Position numbers and translations under genes: made by a program. 64,000 nt of DNA from Dermacentor variabilis (lineage: Eukaryota; Arthropoda; Arachnida; Ixodida; Ixodidae): positions 155,641,105-155,705,104 of the forward strand of contig NC_134572.1 of NCBI RefSeq assembly GCF_050947875.1. The letters are read 5' to 3'. The notes under the pieces were generated by a model. The model made no database searches and was not told the origin of the DNA. It worked only from the letters and a program-made list of their open reading frames with translations. Of the stretch, positions 9,599 through 19,375 are shown piece after piece (the first letter of the stretch is position 1; every line of letters begins with the position of its first letter).

Positions 9599-12129
9599 TG
9601 CGCTTTACGTCGTTTTTACCTTGAATTACCAACTAGTCCAAGCAACAACCCTTGTTCACTTTCTATCGCCACCATCGACAGAGTGGCCAATCCAGGCGGA
9701 AGAAGCCGCCATTTCTCGAGCAAATTGCTCACACTCACGCTGAATATATTTTCTCAGCCTCAAAAGCAGCGACTCGTAACTTTGCTATGTGTCGGAATCA
9801 CGTGCCCGCCTAACTTACACTGCAACTAGTCGCGCATTCCAAACGCATAATCAGCATCCTATAGGGTCCAGCGCACTCTGGACGATCCAGTATTACGCTA
9901 ATACGATCGCTCGGGCTGGTTGCCTGAGCACTCGTCAAACGGTGAGCGGCTATTCTAGCTTCTTTTCGAAGCACGGGAATGCGTGCTCATCTATCACGAA
10001 ATTATTTTAGACTACCGCAATTACCACATGAGCTACCTTTCTCTTCAGAAATCTCTGTGCCATGGCTGTGCAAGTCGTTTGGTGTGAACTTCGAACGAGT
10101 ACTTTGGTTTCTGATTTCATCCATTCTTTATTCATCAGGGTGCTGCCTTTCCCCATTGCTTTCTCTACTCGATTCCACGAGACCGTCTTTAATGATATCG
10201 ACTGTTATTGCCCAAACAAACCTATTCCGCCTTTGAGGCTGCTGAGCAGCTCTGCTCTGCTTTGCAGGCTGGCCTTCACAGCTGATGGCCGGCAGACCAA
10301 CCCCTGTTTGTATTCTGGGCCACAGGGGCGGCCGAGTCACAAGGACATTCGGACACCTAGAGCGTCCTGAGGGCTCACTGTCATCTTCCCCACATAACCA
10401 CTACCCCCTCACTTGACTTAGTCCTTTCTGTCAATAACTTCTTTGCTCCTCCTTATGCTACATGGTCTTCTTGCAATACGTAAACAAGATATAAGAGTTG
10501 GTTTGTCGGATAGGAATATATTGAGTGCTGATTGCATATTGCAAGAGCGTATATGGGGCCGATTATATGTGGTGGATGAATAATTTCGCCGTGATTAACC
10601 CCTTGAAAAAGTAATCACCTAGCATCTCCGCAAAAGCATGTTTATCAAAATGCAGGATCCAAGGGCTTGTTAAATTTGCATTTCCAAGAGAAAGGACGAT
10701 TTTCTATCGGTGTCATGCAAATATTAGAAGAAATGCGAGAAAGGAATAGCAGCGCTCTTTGATAAATGAGGTGTAATCAACAATTTTTTCTACAAGTTGT
10801 TTTATGGAGGCAAGGTTGCGAAATTTATGAATGGTATGCGTAGATATTCGAAAGCCTAGATCATTCACTGTAAAAATACACTTCTCTATCCTATAGGAGA
10901 CATCATTCTCGGCAGGTAATAAAGAACTACATTTGCTGAACTAGTCATCACATGTTTTCAACAAAATTGCAAACCATGACTATTATCACATTACAAATCA
11001 AGTTATCACACATGGACCTAGATAGCCAACACAGGAACACTCACTTTTAAACACAAACTGTTTCAGAATTTCTTCCGCAAATCTTTCAATTTTCAAGCCT
11101 CTATTCGTTCTACGCACTCATTGGAGTGAAACTAGGTTTTATGGAACTGGAAACCACAGCCTTCCAATTCAGTTTACAGCCATCTTCATTTCGTTCAGGT
11201 ACAGCAAATTCTTTATGTTGCTGCGGCTACAATAATGCCCTGCCTCAATGAATGACAGCTTTATAATTATCTCTAATCTTTATACTTGATGTCTCATGCA
11301 GTAACATTGCGAAATTTTTTCTGTTGCAGTGCAAATGTTTTAGTGTGCCTTTACTACATTCCAACGTGTTTCGATGAGAGCAGATTTATTTATTTTTGCT
11401 TTCATTCCATTGAAGCCCTTTTACAAGTTGGCTGTTTGATAACTTACCGTTTTAAATTACAAATCAATCTCTGCGGTAATGACTGACTGTTTCGCGCACA
11501 TTTTAGAGATAAGTTGTTCGCATTTGGCCAACGAAACATTCGGTGGTACGGCTTTTTCGAGCAGCTTCAATACGAATTTCGTTCACACGTCGCTAAAAAA
11601 CTACATTATTACATTCCAAACACATTACTCGCTTGTTTGAAACCTTTCCCGAAAAAAAAATATTTGGGCGTTTCTTAAGGAACTTTTTACAAGGACACTG
11701 ATTTACCCATGCACATCTGAGTTTTCGAGATCATTCGTCATGAATTTCTATCTATGATGACTTTATCTGATTCTAAACGCGATTATAATTCGTTCGGGTA
11801 TTGGCTTAACTCACGCTCAATTCGTAAAAAAAATTCAAACACTTAACACATAATTTATTGCAAAAAGAGCAGCCAACTCAGTTTTTACTTTCTCTGCATA
11901 TATCCTATAACGTACCCCTTATTTTCTCCAAGTTTCAACAGGATGTCTTATATATAAAACCTGCAACAAAGGTCGTATAAGGCGCGAAAATATTGTACAG
12001 AATTGAATTGAGCAATTATTTGCCTGGTTCTTATTTAGGCCAGGAACATAAAAGATTTACCATATGCTATACTGAGGACTTCCATCGCATTTCTTATCCC
12101 ACAACTTGGAATTACTCAACGGTTTAGAT
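9599..12129. other. No gene recognised; AT-rich stretch
   Basis: Only short open frames without recognisable domains. 10040-10390 is more GC-rich and has overlapping + frames, but no motif I know. From 10.4 to 12.1 kb the DNA is AT-rich with frequent stops in every frame. If the LINE pieces on each side were once one element, this stretch plus the foldback would be the later insertion. Confidence 0.5.
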
Positions 12130-13087
12130 TACACCACAAATCGACATCTACGGCTGCGGAAATTGTGGGGATACGGGAGGCTGTCCGTTTTATGAGAACG
12201 CAGACACTCATAAATGGACGATATTGTGCGATGCCAAATCAGCGCTACAGGCGCTAAAATGTTTTTTTTTTAAAGAAAGGACTATACTACCTCTCGTGCT
12301 GGAAATCGTCGAACTTCATCACAGTGCCGAGTTAAGTGGCCACGTGATCACCTTTCAATGGGCGCCTAGTCATTGTGTTGTTTTTGGCAATGAACTCGCT
12401 GACAGTGAGGCAAGATCGGCGTCCTCTTCCTCTGATGAAGTACGGATTGCCTACTCGCGACCTGACCCCAACTCCATGATCAAGGCACTCATGCAGGACC
12501 TTACAAGAGCTTACAGAGCCCACTATGACAAGATTCACAGACGTCTACAAATGATTGACCCAGACGGTAAATTCTGTTTGCCCCCGCAGCTTACACGGAG
12601 CAAAACATCATTGCTACACAGGATTAGGCTCGGCGTTGCTTTCACTCGTCGCTACGCGCACCTCATCGGCCAATCGAACAGCCCTGATTGTTATCACTAC
12701 CAGACGCCCGAAACACTGCAACACCTACTCTGCGACTGCTCAGCATATATGCTGGAGCGAAGGACGTTAGAATGTTTCTTAGCCAACGTCGGCAGGCAAC
12801 CACTGTCGGAGCAAGCTATCCTCGGCCCATTGCCTGACACTGCAATTTCAATACGTGCAACAAAAGTATTGTTGAAGTTTCTGCAGGACACCGAGCTCGA
12901 CGATCGGCTCTAGCAAGACAACAGTCTCATGTACATAAACACTCACCACTTCTCTTATCATCATCATCCATCCCAGTACTTTCACTTCCCTTCCCTCTTC
13001 CCCAGTGCAGAGTAGCAGACTAGAGCGCACTAGCTCAGGTCGACGTCTCTGTCTTTCCTACCAATAAATCCAAATACAATTCAAATC
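12130..13087 (+). mobile_element. LINE RNase H plus C-terminal finger and 3' end
   Basis: The long open frame 12224-12913 carries the second half of an RNase H domain: CDAKSALQAL (catalytic Asp in CDxK), FQWAPSHCVVFGNELADSEA (the W.PSH..V.GNE.AD motif with catalytic Asp). It then shows SLLHRIRLGVAFTRRYAHLI and a finger-like CHYQTPETLQHLLCDC piece (read as CYHYQTPETLQHLLCDC, first Cys spacing altered). About 12160-12220 the upstream RNase H strand (GIREAVRF) is in a different frame, so there is a frameshift just before the open frame. After the stop, about 170 nt of 3' UTR ends in an A-rich aataaatccaaatacaattcaaa tail region. Probably the 3' end of an R1/I-like LINE; a single-frame domain this long suggests it is younger than the RT fragment at 7-8.7 kb. 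Confidence 0.8.
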
Positions 13088-13985
13088 CATGTATGCACAT
13101 ATTTTAAGCATGACGTGACGTAGACATCACTCGCTATTTAAAAAGCATAGCCTAAAATGTTTACGAAACGCTCTTTAATAATTGTAAAACACGTTTTATC
13201 GAAAGCTGTACTCTTTCCACAGATATTTTTGTCTTTAAATACTGATTAGACATAGTTTTCCCTGTTTTCGATAAGTTTCATCTGCTCAGCAATGCTATTT
13301 ACGTTGCTAGAGCAAACTCCCATGATATAACGGGATTTTCTCAATTGCAAGAACCGGCCGCTTAGCAGAATGCAGCAGCGTCGCGCGTGGCATTCCAGTG
13401 CAATATCAGTGGCCCGGCAGAAGACGTTGAAAGCCCTGAACGTTCCAATACTTAGGTAAACGGCGACAAAGCCACGAATAGCAACCAAACTAAATCTGAG
13501 CCAATGAACGCACGGAAAGAATTACCCGAGTATGGTGCACAACAAGGTTCCATTACAGAGGATTAGAAAGTACGCAAGGCAGCTCAGCGAAGCAAAACAT
13601 CCGGTTCAGCAGTGTCAATGGCTTATCAAGGCATAAGAAAGTTTTCGGTAATTGTAGCAAAATCTATGCTGGCTGCGTGAATGCTGCTTGCACAGATGCT
13701 TATGCGCTTCGGCTGACTAAATTTTTGCACTTACGGAAACGCACCAGATCTATCTTTAATTATTCTTTACTAATGAAGTTTTAAAGTATCGCGATTATGG
13801 CTTGTTTGTAATTTAAACGTGAAGACAATCAAATTAGAAGGCAACTGACATTCGATGCGCTGATTTCGCACTCAGAGGCCACCGCCATCAAAACTACAGG
13901 CTTATACAATCAGGAGGCGCGCCGCAATGCGGAGCTTCACTTTTGTCTAGTGAGTTGGTGACATCATATAATGATGTCACAAATC
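13088..13985. other. No gene recognised
   Basis: Flanking DNA between the LINE tail and element E0. There are short minus-strand frames near 13246-13488 without known motifs. Just before E0 lies a local repeat of tgatgtcac/gtgacatcat around 13951-13980 (gtgacatcatataatgatgtcac), an 11-bp imperfect palindrome. Confidence 0.5.
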
Positions 13986-14110
13986 TGTACTGTGCTGTAA
14001 AATAAGGAGCCGTGCGGCTGTGGCTATGAGAGAGACAACTACGATGGGAGAGAAAAAACCTTGTTTCGGTACTCGATCGGCTGTACTGCCTCTCGCTGCT
14101 CTATCGTTCT
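13986..14110 (+). repeat. 5' LTR of E0 (short)
   Basis: Starts ctgtac/tgtac and shares ttgtggctatgag-like, agagacaa, gggagaaa, ccttgtttcggt, ctcgatcg and ctctcgctgctctatc blocks with 18208-18317. Similarity ends near 14110, so the LTR is about 125 bp or the outer part has diverged. Confidence 0.7.
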
Positions 14111-14216
14111 AATTGCGAACGCTGACTGCCCAAAGAGCTTCGCGACATTTAATGGAAGGTACTGGACCTTAGGAAACCTGGAACTCCGAAGCCCGACGAT
14201 CCCTGTCACATCTTCC

Positions 14217-14918
14217 ATGCCTGAGGAGACTAGTCCTACGGATCCACCCGAGGCACCGCCTCCAGTCGTCTGTCCTGGTGCGCCACGCCAACAGGATCCT
14301 CGTATATTCAATGGCACTGACGATAATGAAGTAGAGGACTGGCTGTCATCGTACAACCTTGTGAGTGCCCACAACAAATGGTCTGAAGCTGACAGGCTTG
14401 GTTACGCACCATTCTGCCTTTCCGGGGTCGCCCATCTTTGGTTCCGCAACAATGAGGCTGACTTTTCCACCTGGACAGCATACCGCACGACACTTCAAAA
14501 AGCAATCCGTAGACCTCCTGTAGGCAACCTCCGTGCCCAACAAAAGGGCGTAACTTTTACGAGCTATACTGAAGATGTAGTTGACATTTGCCGGCGTATC
14601 AACCCAGGTATGACAGAAGATGACAATGTCAACAACATCTTTAAAGGCATAGAAAATAACGCCTGCCAAATCCTCTTGGCAAAGAATCCTCAGACGCTCA
14701 ATGACCTCATAACGCTTTGCCATAGCTATGAGGAGCTGCGCAAACAGCGGCTTTATACGCGCCGAGCGCTTGCTCTGGACGTCGCGCTTTCAGCTCTGAG
14801 TGATGGTGTCAATGCTACTCCTTGCAGTTCAGCAATTTTCGACCAAATCAAGCAATCCGTACGAGAAAAAGTGGCATGCGAACTCTCTCTTCTGCCAGTC
14901 AGTCCAGCTTCAGAGTAG
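14217..14918 (+). CDS. gag: Gag of E0 (capsid part)
   Basis: The start is the ATG at 14217 (MPEETSPTDPPEAPPPVV). The upstream in-frame codons lie in the LTR and leader, so the longer frame from 14061 is unlikely to be the real start. The core shows the retrotransposon Gag (UBN2/PF03732-like) pattern: FNGTDDNEVEDWLSSYN, then LSGVAHLWFRNNE, then WTAYRTTLQKA, then FTSYTEDVVDICRRINPGM and the GIENNACQILL region. This protein would form virus-like particles in the cytoplasm. It ends at 14918 before the nucleic-acid-binding part, which is found in another frame at 15110-15484. Intact as a frame, but disconnected from the rest. Confidence 0.8.
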   Translation: MPEETSPTDPPEAPPPVVCPGAPRQQDPRIFNGTDDNEVEDWLSSYNLVSAHNKWSEADRLGYAPFCLSGVAHLWFRNNEADFSTWTAYRTTLQKAIRRPPVGNLRAQQKGVTFTSYTEDVVDICRRINPGMTEDDNVNNIFKGIENNACQILLAKNPQTLNDLITLCHSYEELRKQRLYTRRALALDVALSALSDGVNATPCSSAIFDQIKQSVREKVACELSLLPVSPASE

Positions 14919-15109
14919 CCCTTGTCTCCCGATCTCCGTCAGGTGATACAAGGACAAGTCGCTAACGCAGTACCACTTGCTCATCAACCGCCTTTTACGC
15001 CTGTTCCACTTACGTACGCTGCCATTGCCGTGAATCCAAGGCCTCCCTCTGCAGGTATTCATTCCTGACTTACCAGCGCCTTTGCCTCACCTCCGTAAGC
15101 AGCCGCACC

Positions 15110-15484
15110 ATGTGCGCCTACCCGTCAAGCAGCTGCTGGCTGCCACAGCAGCCCGTGCGCCCACCTCGCCAATATTTCCATCAGTCTCCACCAGCTACTC
15201 TTAATCGATGGCGCTCCCATGACAACTGGCCCATCTGGTATTCGTGCGGCCTATCTGGGCATGTAGCACTGCTTTGCCGCCGGCACGAACGGTATCTTTC
15301 GGATTCTCTGAGGGACAAAGCAACGGTGTCGACTCTCCGTCCCGTTCCGCAACTGCCGCTCAGTCCTTCGAAGCCTCGCCTTCTGCTTCCTGAACCTTCA
15401 ATACCCGTCGGTCTCCGTCTCCTCGTCGGCGTTCTCTGTCACCGCTTATCCGTCGCCATTGAAGCTATCCGAGAGGGAAACTAA
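15110..15484 (+). pseudogene. E0 gag C-terminus with degraded CCHC knuckle
   Basis: The open frame contains WYSCGLSGHVALLCRRH, a CCHC zinc knuckle in which the first Cys is Tyr (expected CxxCGxxGHxxxxC). A proline- and serine-rich tail follows, as in tick Gypsy Gag proteins. The preceding stop codons and frameshift separate it from the capsid part. Confidence 0.7.
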
Positions 15485-15559
15485 GGACCGCAGTTTCGGA
15501 GGCAAGAACTGCGATTTCAACGAACTCCTCAAGACATAATTTATTTCCTGCGAACGTCC

Positions 15560-16860
15560 TTAAAGTTTGTGCAGAAGAGATTGCCGTTCATGCGCTTGTA
15601 GACACGGCAGAAGCAATATCAGTGACTTCGGACCAGCTTCCTCTTACCCATAGAGATGTCAAGACACCATATTCCTTGGACAGTCCTTGGGCATCACCTG
15701 TAGTGCTGGTAAAAAAGGAAGGCGGCCCAATTCGCTTTTGCGTGGACTACCGGCAACTCAATAACGTCACCCGCAAGGACGTTTATCCAATAACCCGTAT
15801 TGACGACGCGCTAGACGGCCTCCAAGGCACCGATTTCTACTCATCTTTAGACTTACCATCCGGGTACTCGCAAGTGCCAGTGGCTGAGTCAGACCGTCCA
15901 AAAACGGCCTTCCTCACACCTGACGGTTTATTTGAATTCACCGTGACGTAATTTAGCCTGTGTAACGCATCTTTCATATTGGGAAGAATGATGGACAATA
16001 TCTTGCGCGGCCTCAAATGGCAGATATGCCTGTGTTATCTGGACGACATCGTTATCTTTTCACCAGACTTTCCTACCCACTTACTCCGACTTGAACGCGT
16101 CCTGAAGTGCATCGCCGATGCTGGCCTCCAGCTTAACTTGAAGAAGTGTCGCTTCGCTGCCCGGCAGCTCGTACTTCTCAGTCATGTCGTCTCGAAAGAA
16201 GGTGTACTCTGTGATCCGGCGAAACTACAAGCTGTTGCCCAGTTTCCGCGACCAACAACCTTGATTGAACTGCGCAGCTTCATTGGGTTAGCATCATAAT
16301 TCCGCCGTTTCATCGGCGATTTTGCCACCACGATAGTACCTTTAACGCAGCTTCTTCGTGCTGGCCACAACCTTTCGACCTGGTCACCGGATTGCGATGC
16401 CGCATTCAGAAAGCTGCGTCGTCTCTTGACGTCACCGATAATCCCGCGCCATTTCGATCCAAGTGCTCTAACTGAAATACACACGAATGCCAGTGGCGTT
16501 GGCCTTGGTGGCGTTCTTGCTCAGAGAAAGGCTGGCTTCGATGATTACGTCGTCGCCTTCGCAAGTCGTGCGCTCACTAAACCTGAATAGAACTATTCTG
16601 TAAGAGAAAAAGAATGCCTTGCTATAATTTGGGCCATAACCACATTCCGTCCGTATCTCTATGGCCACCCATTTGACGTGATAACTGATCATCATTCACT
16701 GTGCTCGCTGTCGTCCTTAAAATAACCATCCGGTCGTCTTTCTCGGTGCGCCCTTCGACTGTAGGAGTACGACATTCGAGTGCTGTACCGTTCTGACCGA
16801 AAACACTCGGATGCGGATGCCTTGTCTCGTTGGTCACTAACAAACGAGGTTACTTCCCGC
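15560..16860 (+). pseudogene. E0 protease stub, reverse transcriptase and RNase H
   Basis: A protease scrap reads VHALVDTAEAISV (DTG changed to DTA). Within about 10 residues it joins the RT start [12 protein letters not shown], so roughly 200 codons of the protease C-terminus and spacer are deleted. RT blocks: RFCVDYRQLNNVTRKDVYPI, FYSSLDLPSGYSQVPV and CLCYLDDIVIFSPDF, with the catalytic YLDD intact. Stops lie at about 15949-15951 and 16297-16299, among others. RNase [19 protein letters not shown] (catalytic Asp changed to Asn), [15 protein letters not shown], and VITDHHSLC. The end reads [10 protein letters not shown] near 16800. Not functional. Confidence 0.9.
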
Positions 16861-17037
16861 GGGCCTCATTCTGCATGTCTTCCCTGGCGGCCACGGACAT
16901 TATTCTGGAGTGGTAGAAAGGCCCATACTGTGTGTCCATGCTTCATTTCTTGTCCACCCAATCGACACCAACTACCAAACGCGCATTACATCACCAAGCA
17001 CATCACTTCGTATTCGCAACGGGCTCTTGCACCGTCG

Positions 17038-18164
17038 TAACTACTTGCTGGACGGCCGCAAGTGGTGGCTTGTCAGCTCTCGGCATCTGCGTTCGGATAT
17101 TTGTGCACCGTTCCACGGTGATCCCCAGTGCGCGCATGCAGGTGTACTGAAAACATACGCGCACCTACGCCCTTGATTCTACTGGCGGGGGATGTATCGA
17201 TTCATCCGTTATTATGTCCGCGCCTGTCTCGTTTGCCAACGCCGTAAAGATCGCCCTCGTCGTTCAACCGCCCAATTACAGCCTTTTCCTTGTACATCAC
17301 GTGTTTTGATCGAGTAGACATCGACATTTATGTACCTCTGCCAAGCACATTAGGTGGCAATCGCTGGGTAATTGTGGCCAACGACCATGTTACGCGCTAT
17401 GCGGAAACTTCCCCTTTGTCCAGCGCTTCTCCGGGTTACGTCGTCTGGTTTCTCCTGCGCCACATCATCCTTTGCCACGGAGCTCCCAGGGAACCACTCA
17501 GTGACAGTGGCCGAGTCTTCCTGTCCGACGTCATTGAGGCTCTCCTCAAAGAATGCCGCATCATTCATCGCACCACTACTGCGTATCATCCGCAAGCATG
17601 ACCGAGCACTTTAAACGCACTCTTGGTGACATGCTGGCCATGTACATTGCATCCGACCAAACTAAATGGGTCCATGTTCTACCTTTTCTTACCTACGCAT
17701 ACAACACCGCCACGCAGGCTACCACGGGATTTTCCTCCTTCTTTCACCTGTATGGACCTGAACCTTTTTCCACAATGGATACTATCCTTCCGTACCGCCC
17801 CCACACCACGGAAAGTACTGCCTTAGCCGAAGCTGCTTCACACGCAGAAGAGTGTCGCAAGCTTTCCCGCATATTTACGTCAGCAGACCAACAACGCCAG
17901 AAGCACTATCGAAAAACTTCCCATGCTCCTGTATCCTATGATCCTGGCTCGCTAGTGTGGCTTCGGGTTCCAGCCCCTATCCCTGGACTGTCACCGAAAC
18001 TCGCGTCGAAGTACCAGGGCCCATACCGTGTGATCAAGAAAACGTCTCCAGTAAACTATATCGTGGAACCCCTCGAGCTACCTCTGGATCATCGCCGTCG
18101 AAGACGCCAAATTGTGCATTTTCAGCGTCTCAAGCCCTACTATGATCCGCCTGTGTTGACCTAG
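17038..18164 (+). pseudogene. E0 integrase
   Basis: The N-terminal zinc-binding region reads [19 protein letters not shown] and CLVCQRRK. The catalytic core has the first Asp in DIDIYVPLP, the second in LSDSGRVFLSDV (DSG for DRG), and AYHPQ followed by a 17598 frameshift that removes the NGL of the usual NGLTE motif. From 17600 the frame is open to 18164: MTEHFKRTLGDMLAMYI, then LTYAYNTATQATTGFSSFF and the GPY/F module KYQGPYRVIKKTSPVNYIVE. The stop is at 18162-18164, shortly before the 3' LTR. Confidence 0.9.
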
Positions 18165-18207
18165 CCGTAGGTCGCCGGGACGGCTTCCTGTTCCGCGGGA
18201 GAGATAA

Positions 18208-18317
18208 CTGTACAGTAAAATGAGGAGCAGTGTGGTTGTGGCTATGAGAAAGACAATGACGACGAGGGAGAAATACCTTGTTTCGGTGCTCGATCGTCTA
18301 TACTATCTCTCGCTGCT
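18208..18317 (+). repeat. 3' LTR of E0
   Basis: Aligns with 13986-14110 with small indels. It is preceded by a purine stretch (gcgggagagataa) that serves as the polypurine tract in Gypsy elements. Confidence 0.65.
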
Positions 18318-18354
18318 CTATCTTTGTAGTCGTTATAGTAATAATCACAAGAAT

Positions 18355-18882
18355 AAGAATAGGCTGGGGTACGTTTGGCCGGCATTCTCAGATCATGACC
18401 AGCAGGTTGCCAATATCCCTCAAAAGAACAGTGTATAGCAGCGGTGTCTTAGCAGTACTCACCTACAGGGCAGAAACCTGGAGGCTTACGAAGAAGGTTC
18501 TACTTAAATTGAGGACGACGCAACGAGCCATGGAACGAAGAATGACGGGTGTAACGTTAAGGGATAAGAAAAGAGAAGATTGAGTGAGGAAACAAACGCG
18601 AGGTAATGACATCTTAGTTGAAATCGAGAAGAATAAATAGGCATGGACAGGATATGTAATGAGGATGGAAGATAACCGATGGTCATTAAGGGTTGCGGAC
18701 TGGATTCAAAGAGAGGGGTAGTGTAGCAAGGGGCAGCAGACATTTAGGTGGGCGGATGAGATTAAGAAGTTTGCAGGGACAGCATGGCCACAATTAGCGC
18801 GTGACCGGGGAAGTTGGAAAAGTATGGGAGAGGCCTTTGCCCTGCAGTGGGCGTAGCCAGGCTCATCATGATGATGATGGTG
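18355..18882 (+). mobile_element. 3' end of an RTE-like LINE
   Basis: The + translation reads LAVLTYRAETWRLTKKVLLK, RTTQRAMERRMTGVTLRDKK, then after stops VMRMEDNRWSLRVADWIQRE, RWADEIKKFAGTAWPQLARD and MGEAFALQWA. This is the conserved C-terminal signature of RTE-like tick LINEs. It ends in a short catcatgatgatgatgg tract, the microsatellite tail typical of RTE elements. The 5' part is missing (truncated insertion, usual for LINEs). It lies directly downstream of E0. Confidence 0.8.
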
Positions 18883-18938
18883 ATTGGAACTGACCCTGGG
18901 AGTGTTAGCAGCGCCACCACTCACAAACCTTGGCATTG

Positions 18939-18953
18939 TATATATATATATAT
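18939..18953. repeat. (TA)n tract, left edge of E1
   Basis: A 15-bp tatata run abuts the left LTR of E1. The (TA)n tract continues on the other side of E1 at 24380. Confidence 0.95.
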
Positions 18954-19251
18954 TGTAACGGACAGTTAAGGAAATTCAGATAAAGCTATTTATTGTGGGC
19001 GAACTTGTGCCCTGGCGGTAAATAAAAAGCACTGCCGCGTTCTAAACGGAAGATCAGGAAGCCCTTCTTCTCACTCGAGCGAAGCTTCACTTCGTCTTCT
19101 TGTAGACGCCGACAACGGCCACCTGCGATGCGAGTGCGTGCGGCGAAAACACGTGCCATTATTTGGTCGTCTTTTCTTCCAATACGCCGTTGTCGTCTTG
19201 AGGGGGCGCACGAACCTGCGAGCGTTGTTTAAATGTTTCTGCCTTGTATCA
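18954..19251 (-). repeat. 3' LTR of E1
   Basis: 298 bp. On the minus strand it starts TGATACAAGGCAG and ends CCGTTACA. It carries a reverse-strand aataaa equivalent (tttatt at about 18989) close to the LTR end and the cgcaggttcgtgcg segment shared with its partner. Confidence 0.95.
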
Positions 19252-19375
19252 TTATCCCCCCTCCAAAATGCATCGTCCCGATGCGTAAAGCGACGAAATT
19301 GTTCACAAGCAGTTGTCCATGCTAAAGTGGTATATGGCACATAAAAGATGTTTCGTCGAATATTCACTGCCTGTC

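Larger units (their letters stand above)
13986..18330 (+). mobile_element. Ty3/Gypsy element E0, complete outline but decayed
   Basis: Short similar terminal repeats (about 13986-14110 and 18208-18317) flank gag, zinc knuckle, protease stub, RT, RNase H and integrase in Gypsy order. The RT and integrase resemble those of E3 (shared phrases such as [47 protein letters not shown]), so E0 and E3 are one lineage, distinct from E1/E2/E4. Stops interrupt pol about every 100-250 codons, and protease is fused almost directly to RT by a deletion. Confidence 0.9.

Noticed and set aside
9354..9743. A 129-codon + gene (MWQRYKLLLEV...)
   Set aside because: The similar frame on the opposite strand at 8717-8965 comes from inverted DNA arms, so the conservation is of a repeat, not evidence of a gene.
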